A stretch of DNA of 64,000 nt from Eledone cirrhosa (Eukaryota > Mollusca > Cephalopoda > Octopoda > Eledonidae), in NCBI GenBank assembly GCA_964016885.1, contig OZ024740.1, positions 7,088,450-7,152,449 on the forward strand. Direction: 5' to 3'. Under the pieces are notes generated by a model. It did no database searches and was not told the DNA's origin. It saw nothing but the letters and a program-made list of their open reading frames with translations. Positions within the stretch are counted from its first letter, which is position 1. Each line of letters opens with the position of its first letter. The position numbers and the translations under genes are program-made. This document shows, in pieces, positions 38,204 to 50,999 of the stretch.

Positions 38204-41200
38204 GGCCTACATTTCATATCTGACCTGGGACTATTACAGGCTCTGGTTAGGACTACATTTCACATCTAACCTTGGACTATTACTAGCTGTGGTGATGTCT
38301 ACATTTCACATCTGACCTGGGACTATTTCCAGCTGTGGTAAGGTTATTTTCACATCTGACTAGGGACTATTACCATCTCTGGTGAGGTCTACATTTCACA
38401 TCTGACCTGGGACTATTACCAGCTATGGTGAGGTCTACATTTCACATCTGACCTGGGAATATTTCCAGCAGTGATACGGTTTACTTTTCACATTTGACTT
38501 GGGACTATTACCAGCTTTGCTGAGGCCTACATTTCACATCTGATTTGTGACTATTACCATCTCGGTGAGGTCTACATTTCACATCTGACCTGGGACTATT
38601 ACTAGCTATGTTGAGGCCTACATGTCACATCTGACGTGGAACTATTGCCAGCTATGGTGAGACCTACATTTCATATCTGACCTGGGACTAGGTGAGGTCC
38701 ACATTGCACATCTGATCTGGGAATATTACCAGCTATTGTGAGGCCTACATTTCACATCTGACCTGGGACAATTACCAGCTATGGCGAGGTCTACATTTCA
38801 CATCTGACCTGGGAATATTACCAGCTATTGTGAGACATACATTTCACATCTGTCCTTGTGAGGTCTACATTTAACATCTGACATGGGAGTAGGTGAGGTC
38901 CACATTTCACATCTGATCTGAGAATATTTCCAGCTATTGTGAGGCTTTCATTTCACATATGACCTGGGACTATTACCAGCTATGGTGAGGTCTACATTTC
39001 ACATCTGACCTGGGAATATTACCAGCTATTGTGAGCCATACATTTCACATCTGACCTGGTGAGGTCTACATTTCACATCTGACCTGGGACAATTACCAGC
39101 TATGGTGAGGCCTACATTTCATATCTGACCTGGGACTAGGTGAGGTCCACATTTCACATCTGATCTGGGAATATTACCAGCTATTGTGAGGCATACATTT
39201 CACATCTGACCTGGTGAGGCCTTCATTTCACATCTGACCCGGGACTATTACCAGCTATGGTGAGGTCTACGTTTCACATCTGAACTGGGAATATTAACAG
39301 CTATTGTGAGGCATACATTTCACATCTGACCTGGGACTATTACCAGCTATGGTGAGACCTACATTTCACATCTGACCTGCGACTATTACCAGCTCTTGTG
39401 AGGTCTACATTTCACGTCTGACCTGGGATTATTACCAGATGTAGTGAGGCCTATATTTCACATCTGACCTGGGAATATTACCAGTTTTGGTGAGGTCTAC
39501 ATTTCACATCTGACCTGGGACAGTTACCAGCTATAGTGAGGCCTACATTTCACATCCGACCTGGGACTATTACCAGCTATGGTGAGACCTTCATTTCACA
39601 TCTGACCTGGGACTATTACCAGCTATGTTGAGTTCTACATTTCACATCTGACCTGGGACTATTACCAGCTATTATGAGCCCTACATTTTACATATGACCT
39701 GGGACTATTACCAGCTATTGTGAGGCCTACATTTCACATATGACCTGGGACTATTACCAGCTCTGGTGATGCCTACATTTCACATCTGACCTGGGACTAT
39801 TACCAGCTCTGGTGAGGCCTACATTTCGCATCTGACCTGGGACTATTACCAGCTATGGTGACGCCTACATTTCACGTCTGACCTTGGATTATTACCGGCT
39901 GTGGTGAGGCCTACATTTCACATCTGACCTGGGACTATTACCAACTCTGGTGAGGCCTCAATTTAACATCTGACCTGGGACTATTACCAGCTATGATGAC
40001 GCCTATATTTCACATCTGACCTGGGACTATTACTATCTCTGGTGAGGCCTACATTTCACATCTGACCTGGGACTATTACCAGCTAGTGTGAGGCCTACAT
40101 TTCAATCTAACCTGGGACTATTACCAGCTATGGTGAGGCCTATATTTCACATCTGAGCTGGGACTATTACCAGCTGTGGTGAGGCCTACATTTCATATCT
40201 GACCTGGGACTATTACAAGCTCTGGTTAGGACTACATTTCACATCTAACCTTGGACTATTACTAGCTGTGGTGATGTCTACATTTCACATCTGACCTGGG
40301 ACTATTTCCAGCTGTGGTAAGGTTATTTTCACATCTGACTAGGGACTATTACCATCTCTGGTGAGGTCTACATTTCACATCTGACCTGGGACTATTACCA
40401 GCTATGGTGAGGTCTACATTTCACATCTGACCTGGGAATATTTCCAGCAGTGATACGGTTTACTTTTCACATTTGACTTGGGACTATTACCAGCTTTGCT
40501 GAGGCCTACATTTCACATCTGACTTGTGACTATTACCATCTCGGTGAGGTCTACATTTCACATCTGACCTGGGACTATTACTAGCTATGTTGAGGCCTAC
40601 ATGTCACATCTGACGTGGAACTATTGCCAGCTATGGTGAGACCTACATTTCATATCTGACCTGGGACTAGGTGAGGTCCACATTGCACATCTGATCTGGG
40701 AATATTACCAGCTATTGTGAGGCCTACATTTCACATCTGACCTGGGACTATTACCAGCTATGGCGAGGTCTACATTTCACATCTGACCTGGGAATATTAC
40801 CAGCTATTGTGAGACATACATTTCACATCTGTCCTTGTGAGGTCTACATTTAACATCTGACATGGGACTAGGTGAGGTCCACATTTCACATCTGATCTGA
40901 GAATATTTCCAGCTATTGTGAGGCTTTCATTTCACATATGACCTGGGACTATTACCAGCTATGGTGAGGTCTACATTTCACATCTGACCTGGGAATATTA
41001 CCAGCTATTGTGAGCCATACATTTCACATCTGACCTGGTGAGGTCTACATTTCACATCTGACCTGGGACAATTACCAGCTATGGTGAGGCCTACATTTCA
41101 TATCTGACCTGGGACTAGGTGAGGTCCACATTTCACATCTGATCTGGGAATATTACCAGCTATTGTGAGGCATACATTTCACATCTGACCTGGTGAGGCC
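36930..41200 (+). repeat. Short-monomer clusters within M1-M3
   Basis: The 28-bp ('gacctggtgagg' or 'tgtccttgtgagg') and 35-bp ('gggactaggtgagg') monomers occur near 36,952, 36,987, 37,155 and 37,275 in M1. In M2 they are near 38,690, 38,860, 38,890, 39,053, 39,130 and 39,208. In M3 they are near 40,667, 40,830, 40,865, 41,033, 41,110 and 41,190. M2 and M3 have matching sets, which shows that the shortened forms were copied with the block rather than arising each time. Confidence 0.8.
38204..40182 (+). repeat. Three-copy tandem block, copy M2
   Basis: This is the middle and most complete copy, 1979 bp (43 monomers plus 1 bp, several monomers being shortened). It holds a full cluster of 28- and 35-bp monomers (about 38,660-39,220) and the run 'agatgtagtgagg', 'cagctattatgagcc' and 'ggctgtggtgagg'. 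The same run is in M1 at offset 1936 but mostly lost from M3. Confidence 0.85.
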
Positions 41201-41490
41201 TTCATTTCACATCTGACCCGGGATTATTACCAGCTATGGTGAGGTCTACGTTTCACATCTGAACTGGGAATATTAACAGCTATTGTGAGGCATACATTTC
41301 ACATCTGACCTGGGACTATTACCAGCTATGGTGAGACCTACATTTCACATCTGACCTGCGACTATTACCAGCTCTTGTGAGGCCTACATTTCGCATCTGA
41401 CCTGGGACTATTACCAGCTATGGTGACGCCTACAATTCACGTCTGACCTTGGATTATTACCGGCTGTGGTGAGGCCTACATTTCACATCT
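40183..41490 (+). repeat. Three-copy tandem block, copy M3 with 415-bp deletion
   Basis: M3 follows M2 at offset 1979 to the 'ctcttgtgagg' monomer (41372). It then jumps to the 'ttcgcatctgacc' monomer (41390), which in M2 lies at 39826, giving offset 1564. The loss is 415 bp, nine monomers plus 1 bp, with the junction inside homologous monomers. Similarity ends near 41,490 at 'accagttttgttgagg'. Confidence 0.82.
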
Positions 41491-43900
41491 GACCTGGGAA
41501 TATTACCAGTTTTGTTGAGGTCAACATTTCACATCTACCTGGGACTATTACCAGCTATGGTGAGGCCTATATTTCAAATCTGACCTGGAACTATTACGAG
41601 CTTTGGTGAGGCCTACATTTCACATCTGATCTGGGATTATTAAAGCTCTGGTTAGGACTACATTTCACATCTGACCTTGGAATATTACTAGCTGTGGTGA
41701 GGTCTGCATTTCACATCTGACCTGGGACTATTTCCAGCTGTGGTAAGGTTACTTTTCACATCTGACCTGGGACTAATACCAGCTCTGGTGAGGCTTACAT
41801 TTCACATCTGATCTGGGACTATTACCAACTCTGGTTAGGACTACATTTCACATCTGACCTGGTAATATTATTAGTTGTAGTGAAGTATACATTTCACATC
41901 TGACCTGGGACTATTACCAGCTATGGTGAGGGCTACATTTCACATCTGACCTTAGAATATTACCAGCTATGGTAAGGTCTAGATTTCAAATCTGACCTGG
42001 GACTATTACTAGCTGTAGTGAAGTATACATTTCACATCTGACCTGGGACTATTACCAGCTATGGTGAGACCTACATTTCACATCTGGCCTGGGTCTATTA
42101 CCAGATATGGTGAGGCTTACATTTCACATATAACCTCAGACTATTACCAGCTCTGGTGAGATCTACATTTCACATTTGACCTGGGATTATTACCAGCTGT
42201 GGTATGGTTTACTTTTCACATCTAACTAGGGACTATTACCAGCTCTGCTGAGGCCTACATTTCACATCTGACTTGTGACTATTACCACCTCTGGTGAGGT
42301 CTACATTTCACATCTGATCTGGGACTATTATCAGCTATGGTGAGGTCCACATTTCACATCTGACCTGGGACTATTTCCAGCTATGGTGAGGTCTACATTT
42401 CACATCTGACCTGGGAATATTACCAGCTATTGTGAGACATACATTTCACATCTAACATGGGAATATTACCAGCTATTGTGAAGTCTACATTTCACATCTG
42501 ACCTGGGACTATTACCAGCTATGGTGAGGTCTACATTTCCCATCTGACCTTGGACTATTACCAGCTCTTGTGAGGTCTACATTTCACATCTGACCTGGGA
42601 TTATTACCAGCTGTGGTGAGGTCTACATTTCACATCTGACCTGGGAATATTACCAGTTTTGGTGAGGTCAACATTTCACATCTAATCTGGGACTATTACC
42701 AACTCTGGTTAGGACTACATTTCACATATGACCTGGGACTATTACTAGCTGTGGTGACGTCTACATTTCACATCTGACCTGGGACTATTACGAGCTGTGG
42801 TAAGGTTTAATTTTCGCATGTGACCAGGGACTATTACCAGCTCTGATGAGGCCTACATTTCACATCTGATCTGGGACTATTTCCAGCTGTGGTAAGGTCT
42901 ACATTTTAACATCTGATCCGGGAATATTACCAGCTATTGTGAGGCCTACATTTCACATCTGACCTGGGACTATTACCAGCTATGGTGAGGTCAACATTTC
43001 ACATCTACCTGGGACTATTACCAGCTATGATGAGGCCTATATTTCACATCTGACATGGAACTATTACGAGCTTTGGTGAGGCCTACATTTCACATCTGAT
43101 CTGGGACTACTACAAGCTCTCGTTAGGACTACATTTTACATCTGACCTTGGACTATTACTAGCTGTGGTGAGGTCTACATTTCACATTTGACCTGGGTCT
43201 ATTTCCAGCTGTGGTAAGGTTACTTTTCACATCTGACTAGGGACTATTACCAGCTCTGCTGAGGCCTACATTTCACATCTGACTTGTGACTACTACCATC
43301 TCTGGTGAGGTCTACATTTCACGTCTGACCTGGGACTATTACCAGCTATGGTGAGGCCTACATTTCACATCTGAACTGGAATTATTACCAGCTCTGGTGA
43401 GGTCTACATTTCACATCTGACCTGGGTCTATTACCTGCTATGATGACGCCTATATTTCACATCTGACCTGGGTCTAATACCAGCTGTGGTGAGGCCTGTA
43501 TTTCACATGTGACCAGGGACTATTTCCAGCTATGTTGAGGTCTATATTTCACATCTGACCTGGGACTATTACTATCTCTGGTGAGGCCTACATTTCACAT
43601 CTGACGTGGGACTATTACCAGCTATGGTGTCGCCTACATTTCACATCTAACCTGGAACTATTACCAGCTATGGTGAGGCCTACATTTCCCATCTGAGTGG
43701 GGACTACTACCAGCTGTGGTGAGGCCTACATTTCCTATATCTGACCTGGGTCTAATACCAGCTGTGGTGATCTTGGACTATTAACAGCTCTGGTTAGGAC
43801 TACATTTCACATCTGACCTGGGACTATTACCAGCTGTGGTAAGATTTACTTTTCACATCTGACCAGGGACTATTACAGAGCTCTGGTGAGGCCTACATTT
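41491..43900 (+). repeat. Diverged monomer segment without a clear long repeat
   Basis: Only 46-bp monomers are present, with many private substitutions and small indels. Examples are a one-base-short 'tctacctggg' near 41,535, repeated near 43,010, and a three-base insertion near 43,735 ('tttcctatatctg'). The pair of 'tctacctgggactatt' monomers with following 'ctttggtgagg' units suggests an old duplication of about 1.5 kb (41.5-41.8 and 43.0-43.2 kb). No gene or foreign DNA is visible. Confidence 0.6.
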
Positions 43901-45500
43901 CACATATAACTTGGGACTATTACCAGCTATGGTGAGGCCTACATTTCACATGTGACCTTGGAATATTACCAGCTATGGTAAGGTCTAGATTTCACATCTG
44001 ACCTGGGACTATTACTAGCTGTAGTGAAGTATACATTTCACATCTGACCTGGGACTATTACCAGCTATGGTGAGGCCTACATTTAACATCTGACCTTGGA
44101 ATATTGCCAGCTAAGGTAAGGTCTAGATTTCACATCTGACCTGGGACTATTACCAGCTCTGCTGAGGCCTACATTTCACATCTGACCCGGGACTATTGCC
44201 AGCTATGGTGAGGCCTACATTTCATATCTGACCTAGGACTAGCTGAGGTCCACATTTCACATCTGATCTGGGAATATTACCAGCTATTGTGAGGATTTCA
44301 TTTCACATCTGACCTCGGAATATTACCAGCTATTGTGAGGCGTACATTTCACATCTGACCTGGTGAGGTCTACATTTCACATCTGACCTGGGACTAGGTG
44401 AGGTCCACATTTCACATCTGATCTGGGAATATTACCAGCTATTGTGAGGCTTTCATTTCACATCTGACCTGGGACTATTACCAGCTATGGTGAGGTCTAC
44501 ATTTCACATCTGACCTGGGAATATTACCAGCTATTGTGAGGCATAAATTTCACATCTGACCTGGTGAGGTCTACATTTCACATGTGACCTGCGACTATTA
44601 CCAGCTATTGTGAGGCATACATTTCACATCTGACCTGGGACTATTACCAGCTATTGTGAAGTCTACATTTAACATCTGACCTGGGACTATTACCAGCTAT
44701 GGTGAGGCCTACATTTCACATCTGACCTGGGAATACTACCAGTTTTGGTGAGGTCTACATTTCACATCTGACCTGGGACTATTACCAGCTATTGTGAAGT
44801 CTACATTTCACATCTGACCTGGGACTATTACCAGCTATGGTGAGGCCTACATTTCACATCTGACCTGCGAATATACCAGCTCTTGTGAGGTCTACATTTC
44901 ACGTCTGACCTAAGATTATTACCAGCTGTGGTGAGGCCTACATTTCACATCTGACCTGGGAATATTACCAATTTTGGTGACGTCTACATTTCACATCTGA
45001 CCTGGGACTATTACCAGCTATGGTGAGGCCTATATTTCACATTTGAACTGGAACTATTACTAGCTTTGGTGAGGACTACATTTCAATCTGATCTGGGAAT
45101 ATTACAAGCTCTGGTTAGGACTACATTTCACATCTGAGCTTGGACTATTACTAGCTGTGGTGAGGTCTACATTTCACATCTGACCTGGGAATATTCCTAG
45201 CTGTGGTAAGGTTACTTTTCACATCTGACCTGGAAGTATTACCAGCTGTGGTAAGGTTTAATTTTCACATCTGACCAGGGATTATTCCCATCTCTGGTGA
45301 GGTCTACATTTCACATCTGACCTGGGATTAATACCACCCATGGTGAGGCCTACATTTCACATCAGATCTGGGAATATTACCAGCTTTGGTGAGGTCTACA
45401 TTTCACGTCTGTCCTGGGACTATTACCAGCTCTGGTGAGGCCTGCATTTTACATCTGACCTGGGACTATTACCAGCTATGGTGAGGTCTACATTTTAACA
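43901..45500 (+). repeat. Long-range repeat R, copy 1
   Basis: The series includes 'ggaatattgccagct' (44098), a set of shortened monomers (about 44,230-44,590), 'gtgaagtctac', 'ctcttgtgagg' and 'ggattaataccaccc' (45328). It recurs with 'ggaatattgccagct' at 48171, shortened monomers at about 48,670-48,890 (the 28-bp form at 44561 corresponds to 48875) and 'ttaataccaccc' at 49641. The offset is 4073 at the left anchor and 4313-4314 further right, so about 240 bp was gained or lost between them. Confidence 0.72.
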
Positions 45501-47990
45501 TCTGATCTGTGAATATTACCAGCTATTGTGAGGCCTACATTTCACATCTGACCTGGGACTATTACCAGCTATGGTGAGGTCTACATTTCACATCTGACCT
45601 GGGACTATTACCAGCTATTGTGAGGCTTACATTTCACATCTGACCTAGGACTATTACCAGCTATTGTGAGGCCTACATTTCACATCTGACCTGGGACTAT
45701 TTCCAGCTCTTGTGAAGTATACATTTCACATCTGACCTGGGACAATTACCAGCTCGGGTGAGGCCTGCAATTCACATCTGACCTGGACTATTACCAGCTA
45801 TTGTGAGTCCTACATTTCACATATGACCTGCGACCATCACCAGCTATTGTGAGACCTATATTTCACATCTCACATGGGACTATTACCAGCTATGTTGAGG
45901 CCTACTTTTCACATCTGACCTGGGACTATAACCAGCTATGGTGTCGCCTACATTTCACATCTGACCTGGGACTATTACCAGCTCTGGTGAGGCCTACATT
46001 TCACATCTGACCTGCGACTATTATCAGCTCTTGTGAAGTCTACATATCAGATCTGACCTGGGACTATTACTATCTGTGGTGAGGCTTACATTTCACATCT
46101 GACCTGGGATTATTACCAGCTATGGTGTGGCCTACATTTCACATCTAACCTGGAACTATTACCAGCTATGGTGAGGCCTACATTTCACATCTGAGCTGAG
46201 ATTATTACCAGCTCTGGTGAGGTCTACATATCAATCTGACCTGGGCTATTACCAGCTGTGGTGAGGCTTACATTTCACATCTGAGCTGGGACTATTACCA
46301 GCTCTGGTGAGGCCTACATTTCACATCCGACCTGGGACTATTACCAGCTATGGTGAGACCTTCATTTCACATCTGACCTGGGACTATTACCAGCTATAGT
46401 GAGACCTACATTTTACATCTGACCTGGGACTATTACCAGCTATTGTGAGGCCTACATTTCACATCTGATCTGGGACTATTACCAGCAATAGTGAGGCCTA
46501 CATTTCACATCTGACTTGGGACTATTATCAGCTCTGATGAGGCCTACATTTCACATCTGACCTGGGACTATTACCAGCTATGGTGACGCCTACATTTCAC
46601 ATCTGACCTGCGACTATTACCAGCTCTTGTCAGGTCTACATTTCACGTCTGACCTGGGATTATTAGCGGCTGTGGTGAGGCCTACATTTCACATCTGAAC
46701 TGGGAATATTACCAGTTTTGGTGAGGTCAACATTTCACATCTACCTGGGACTATTACCAGCTATGGTGAGGCCTATATTTCACATCTGACCTGTAACTAT
46801 TACGAGCTTTGGTGAGGCCTACATTTCACATCTGATCTGGCACTGTTACAAGCTCTGGTTAGGACTACATTTCACATCTGACCTTGGACTATTACTAGCT
46901 GTGGTGAGGTCTACATTTCACATCTGACCTGCGACTATTTCCAGCTGTGATAAGGTTGCTTTTCACATCTGACCTGGGACTATTACCAGCTCTGGTGAGG
47001 TTTAAATTTCACATCTGATCTGGGACTATTACCAGCAGTGGTACGGTTTAGTTTTCACATCTGACTTGGGACTATTACCAGCTCTGCTGAGGCCTACATT
47101 TCACATCTAACTTCGGACTATTACCATCTCGGGTGAGGTCTACATTTCACATCTGACCTGGGACTATTACCAGCTATGATGACGCCTATATTTCACATCT
47201 GACCTGGGACTATTACTATCTCTGGTGAGGCCTACATCTCACATCTGACCTGGGAATATACCAGCTAGTGTGAGGCCTACATTTCACATCTAACCTGGAC
47301 CTATTACCAGCTATGGTGATGCCTACATTTCACATCTGAGCTGGGACTACTATCAGCTGTGGTGATGCCTACATTTCACATCTGACCTGGGACTATTACC
47401 AGCTAGTGTGAGGCCTACATTTCACATCTAACCTTGAACTATTACCAGCTATGGTGAGGCCTACATTTCACATCTGCGCTGGGAATACTACCAGCTGTGG
47501 TGAGGCCTACATTTCAATCAGATCTGGGACTATTAACAGCTCTCGTTAGGACTACATTTCACATCTGACTTGTGACTATTCCCATCTCTGGTGAGGTCTA
47601 CATTTCACATCTAACCTGGGACTATTACCATCTATGGTGAGGCCTATATTTCACATCTGACTTGTGACTATTCCCATCTCTGGATAGGTCTACATTTCAC
47701 ATCTGACCTTGGAATATTACCAGCTATGGTAAGGTCTAGATATCACATCTGACATGGGACTATTACTAGCTGTAGTGAAGTATACATTTCACATCTGACC
47801 TGGGAACATTACCAGCTCTGGTGAAGCCTGCATTTCACATGTGACCAGGGACTATTACCAGCTATGTTGAGGTCTATATTTCAGATCTGACCTGGGACTA
47901 TTAACAGCTATTGTGAGGCCTACATTTCACATCTGACCTGCGACTATCACCAGCTATTGTGAGACCTACATTTCACATCTGACATGGGAC
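45500..47990 (+). repeat. Diverged monomers between R copies
   Basis: Only satellite monomers are visible. Near 46,600-47,050 a series with 'ctcttgt', 'accagttttggtgagg', 'ctacctggg' and 'ttacgagctttggtgagg' resembles 41.4-41.8 kb and, in part, 53.6-54.0 kb. Near 47,680-47,990 the 'ggtaaggtctag', 'tagctgtagtgaag', 'aagcctgcatttc' and 'atcaccagctattg' series resembles 32.5-33.3 kb. It is a mosaic of older blocks. Confidence 0.6.
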
Positions 47991-49800
47991 TATTACCAGC
48001 TATGGTGAGGCCAACATTTCACATGTGACCTTGGAATATTACCAGCCACGTTAAGGTCTAGATTTCACATCTGACCTGGGACTATTACTAGCTGTAGTGA
48101 AGTATACATTTCACATCTGACCTGGGACTATTACCAGCTATGGTGAGGCCTACATTTAACATCTGACCATGGAATATTGCCAGCTATGGTAAGGTCTACA
48201 TTTCACATCTGACCTGGGACTATTACTAGCTGTATTGAAGTAAACATTTCACATCTGACCTGGGACTATTACCAGATATTGTGAAGCTTACATTTCACAT
48301 CTAACTTGAGACTATTACCAGTTCTGGTGAGGTCTACATTTCACATTTGACCTGGGACTTTTAGCAGCAGTGGTACGGTTTAATTTTCACATCTGACATG
48401 GGACTATTACCAGCTCTGCTGAGGCCTACATTTAACATCTAACTTGTGACTATTACCATCTCTGATGAGGTCTACATTTCACATCTGAGCTGGGACTATT
48501 ACCAGCTATGGTGAGGCCTAAATTTCACATCTGACTTGGGACTATAACCAGCTCTGGTGAGGCCTTCATTTCACATCTGACCTGGGACTATTACCAGCTA
48601 TGGTGAGGTCTACATTTCATATCTGACCTGGGAATATTACCAGCTATTGTGAGGCATACATTTCACATCTGACCTGGTGAGGTCTACATTTCACATCTGA
48701 CTTGGGACTAGGCGAGTTCCACATTTTACATCTGATCTGGGAATATTACCAGCTATTGTGAGGCCTTCATTTCACATCTGACCTGGGACTATTACCAGCT
48801 ATGGTGAGGTCTACATTTCACATCTGACCTTGGAATATTACCAGCTATTGTGAGGCATACATTTCACATCTGACCTGGTGAGGTCTACATTTCACATCAG
48901 ACCTGGGACTTTTACCAGCTATTGTGAGGCATACATTTCACATCTGACCTGGGACTATTACCAGCTATTTTGATGTCTATATTTCACATCTGACCTGGGA
49001 ATATTACCAGCTATGGTGAGGCCTATATTTCACATCTGACCTGGAATATTACCAGTTTTGGTGAGGTCTGCATTTCACATCTGAACTGGGACTATTACCA
49101 GCTATTGTGAAGTCTACATTTCACATCTGACTTGGGACTATTACCAGCTATGGTGAGGCATACATTTCACATCTGACCTGCGACTATTACCAGCTCTTGT
49201 GAGTCTATATTTCACGTCTGACCTGGGATTATTACCAGCTGTGGTGAGGCCTACATTTCGCATCTGACCTGGGAATATTACCAGTTTTGGTGAGGTCTAC
49301 ATTTCACATCTGACCTGGGACTATTACCAGCTATGGTGAGGCCTATATTTCACATCTAACCTGGAACTATTACTAGCTTTGGTGAGGCCTACATTTCAAT
49401 CTGATCTGGGATTATTACAGGCTGTGGTGAGGTCTACATTTCACATCTGACGTGGGACTATTACCAGCTGTGGTAAGGTTACTTTTCACATCTGACCCGG
49501 GACTATTACCAGCTCTGGTGAGGCCTACATTTAACATCTGATCTGGAACTATTACCAGCTGTGGTAAGGTTTACTTTTCACATCTGACCAGGGACTATTC
49601 CCATCTCTGGTGAGGTCTACATTTCACATCTGACCTGGGATTAATACCACCCATGGTGAGGCCTACATTTCACATCAGACCTTGGAATATTACCAGCTAT
49701 GGTAAGGTCTAGATTTCACATCTGACCTGAGACTATTACCAGCTAGGGTGAGGTCTACAATTTAACATCTGATCTGGGAATATTACCAGCTATTGTGAGA
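47990..49800 (+). repeat. Long-range repeat R, copy 2
   Basis: This is the second copy of the series described for 43.9-45.5 kb, with the same order of 'gaatattgcc', 28-bp and 35-bp monomers, 'ctcttgtgag' and 'taataccaccc'. Here the 35-bp form reads 'ggactaggcgagttcc' near 48,705. A third, more rearranged occurrence begins near 55,500 ('ggaatattgcc' at 55559, offset 7388). Substitutions between copies are frequent, so this repeat is older than the L and M families. Confidence 0.7.
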
Positions 49801-50999
49801 CCAACATTTCACATTTGACCTGGGACTATTACCAGCTATGGTGAGGTCTACATTTCACATCTGACCTGGGACTATTACCAGCTATTGTGAAGTCTACATT
49901 ACAGATCTGACCTGGGACTATTACTATCTCTGGTGAGGCCTACATTTCACATCTGACCTGGGACTATTACCAGATATAGTGAAGTCTACATTTCACATCT
50001 AACCTGGGACTATTATCAGCTCTGGTGAGGCCTACATATCACATCTGACCTGGAGATATTACCAGCTATGGTGATGCCTACATTTCACATCTGACCTGGG
50101 ACTATTACCAGCTCTGGTGAGGCCTACATTTCACATATGACCTGCGACTATGATCAGCTCTTGTGAAGTCTACATTACAGATCTGACCTGGGATTATTAC
50201 TATCTCTGGTGAGGCCTACATTTCACATCTGACCTGGCACTATGACCAGCTATGGTGAGGCCTACATTTCAAATCTAACCTGGAAATATTAGCAGCTATG
50301 GTGAGGCCTACATTCCACATTTGATCTGGGACTATTACCAGCTCTGGGGAGTTCTATATTTCACATCTGACCTGGGACTATTACCAGCTGTGGTGAGGCC
50401 TACATTTCACATCTGAGCTGGGATTATTACCAGCTATGTTGAGGTCTACATTTCATAACCTGACCTGGGTCTATTACCAGCTATTGTGAGGCCTACATTT
50501 CACATCTGACCTGGGACTATTACCAGCTATGGTGAGGCCTACATTTCACATCTGACCTGGGATTATTACCAGCTGTGGTAAGGTTTATTTTTACATCTGA
50601 CCAGGGACTATTACCAGCTCTGGTGAGGCCTAAATTTCACAGCTGACTGGTGACTATTCCCATCTCTGCTGAGGTCTACATTTAACATCTGACCTGGGAC
50701 TATTACCAGCTATGGTGAGGCCTACATTTCACATCTGACCTTGGAATATTACCAGCTATGGTAAGGTCTAGATTTCACATCTGACCTGGGACTATTACTA
50801 GCTGTAGTGAAGTATTCATTTCACATCTGACCTGGGACAATTACCAGCTATGGTGACGCCTACATTTCACATCTGACCGGGGAATATTACCAGCTCTGGT
50901 GAGGCCTACATTTCACATCTGATCTGCGACTATTATCAGCTTTTGTGAAGTATACATTTCAGATCTGACCTGGGACTATTACTATCTCTGGTGAGGCCT

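Noticed and set aside
34060..41200. Shortened monomers as insertion scars of a mobile element
   Set aside because: They are simple internal deletions of the monomer. There is no foreign sequence, terminal inverted repeat or target duplication.
41491..43900. A possible non-satellite island in the more diverged stretches
   Set aside because: Each monomer can still be followed through the CATTTCACATCTGA and ATTACCAGCT blocks; only substitutions and small indels accumulate.
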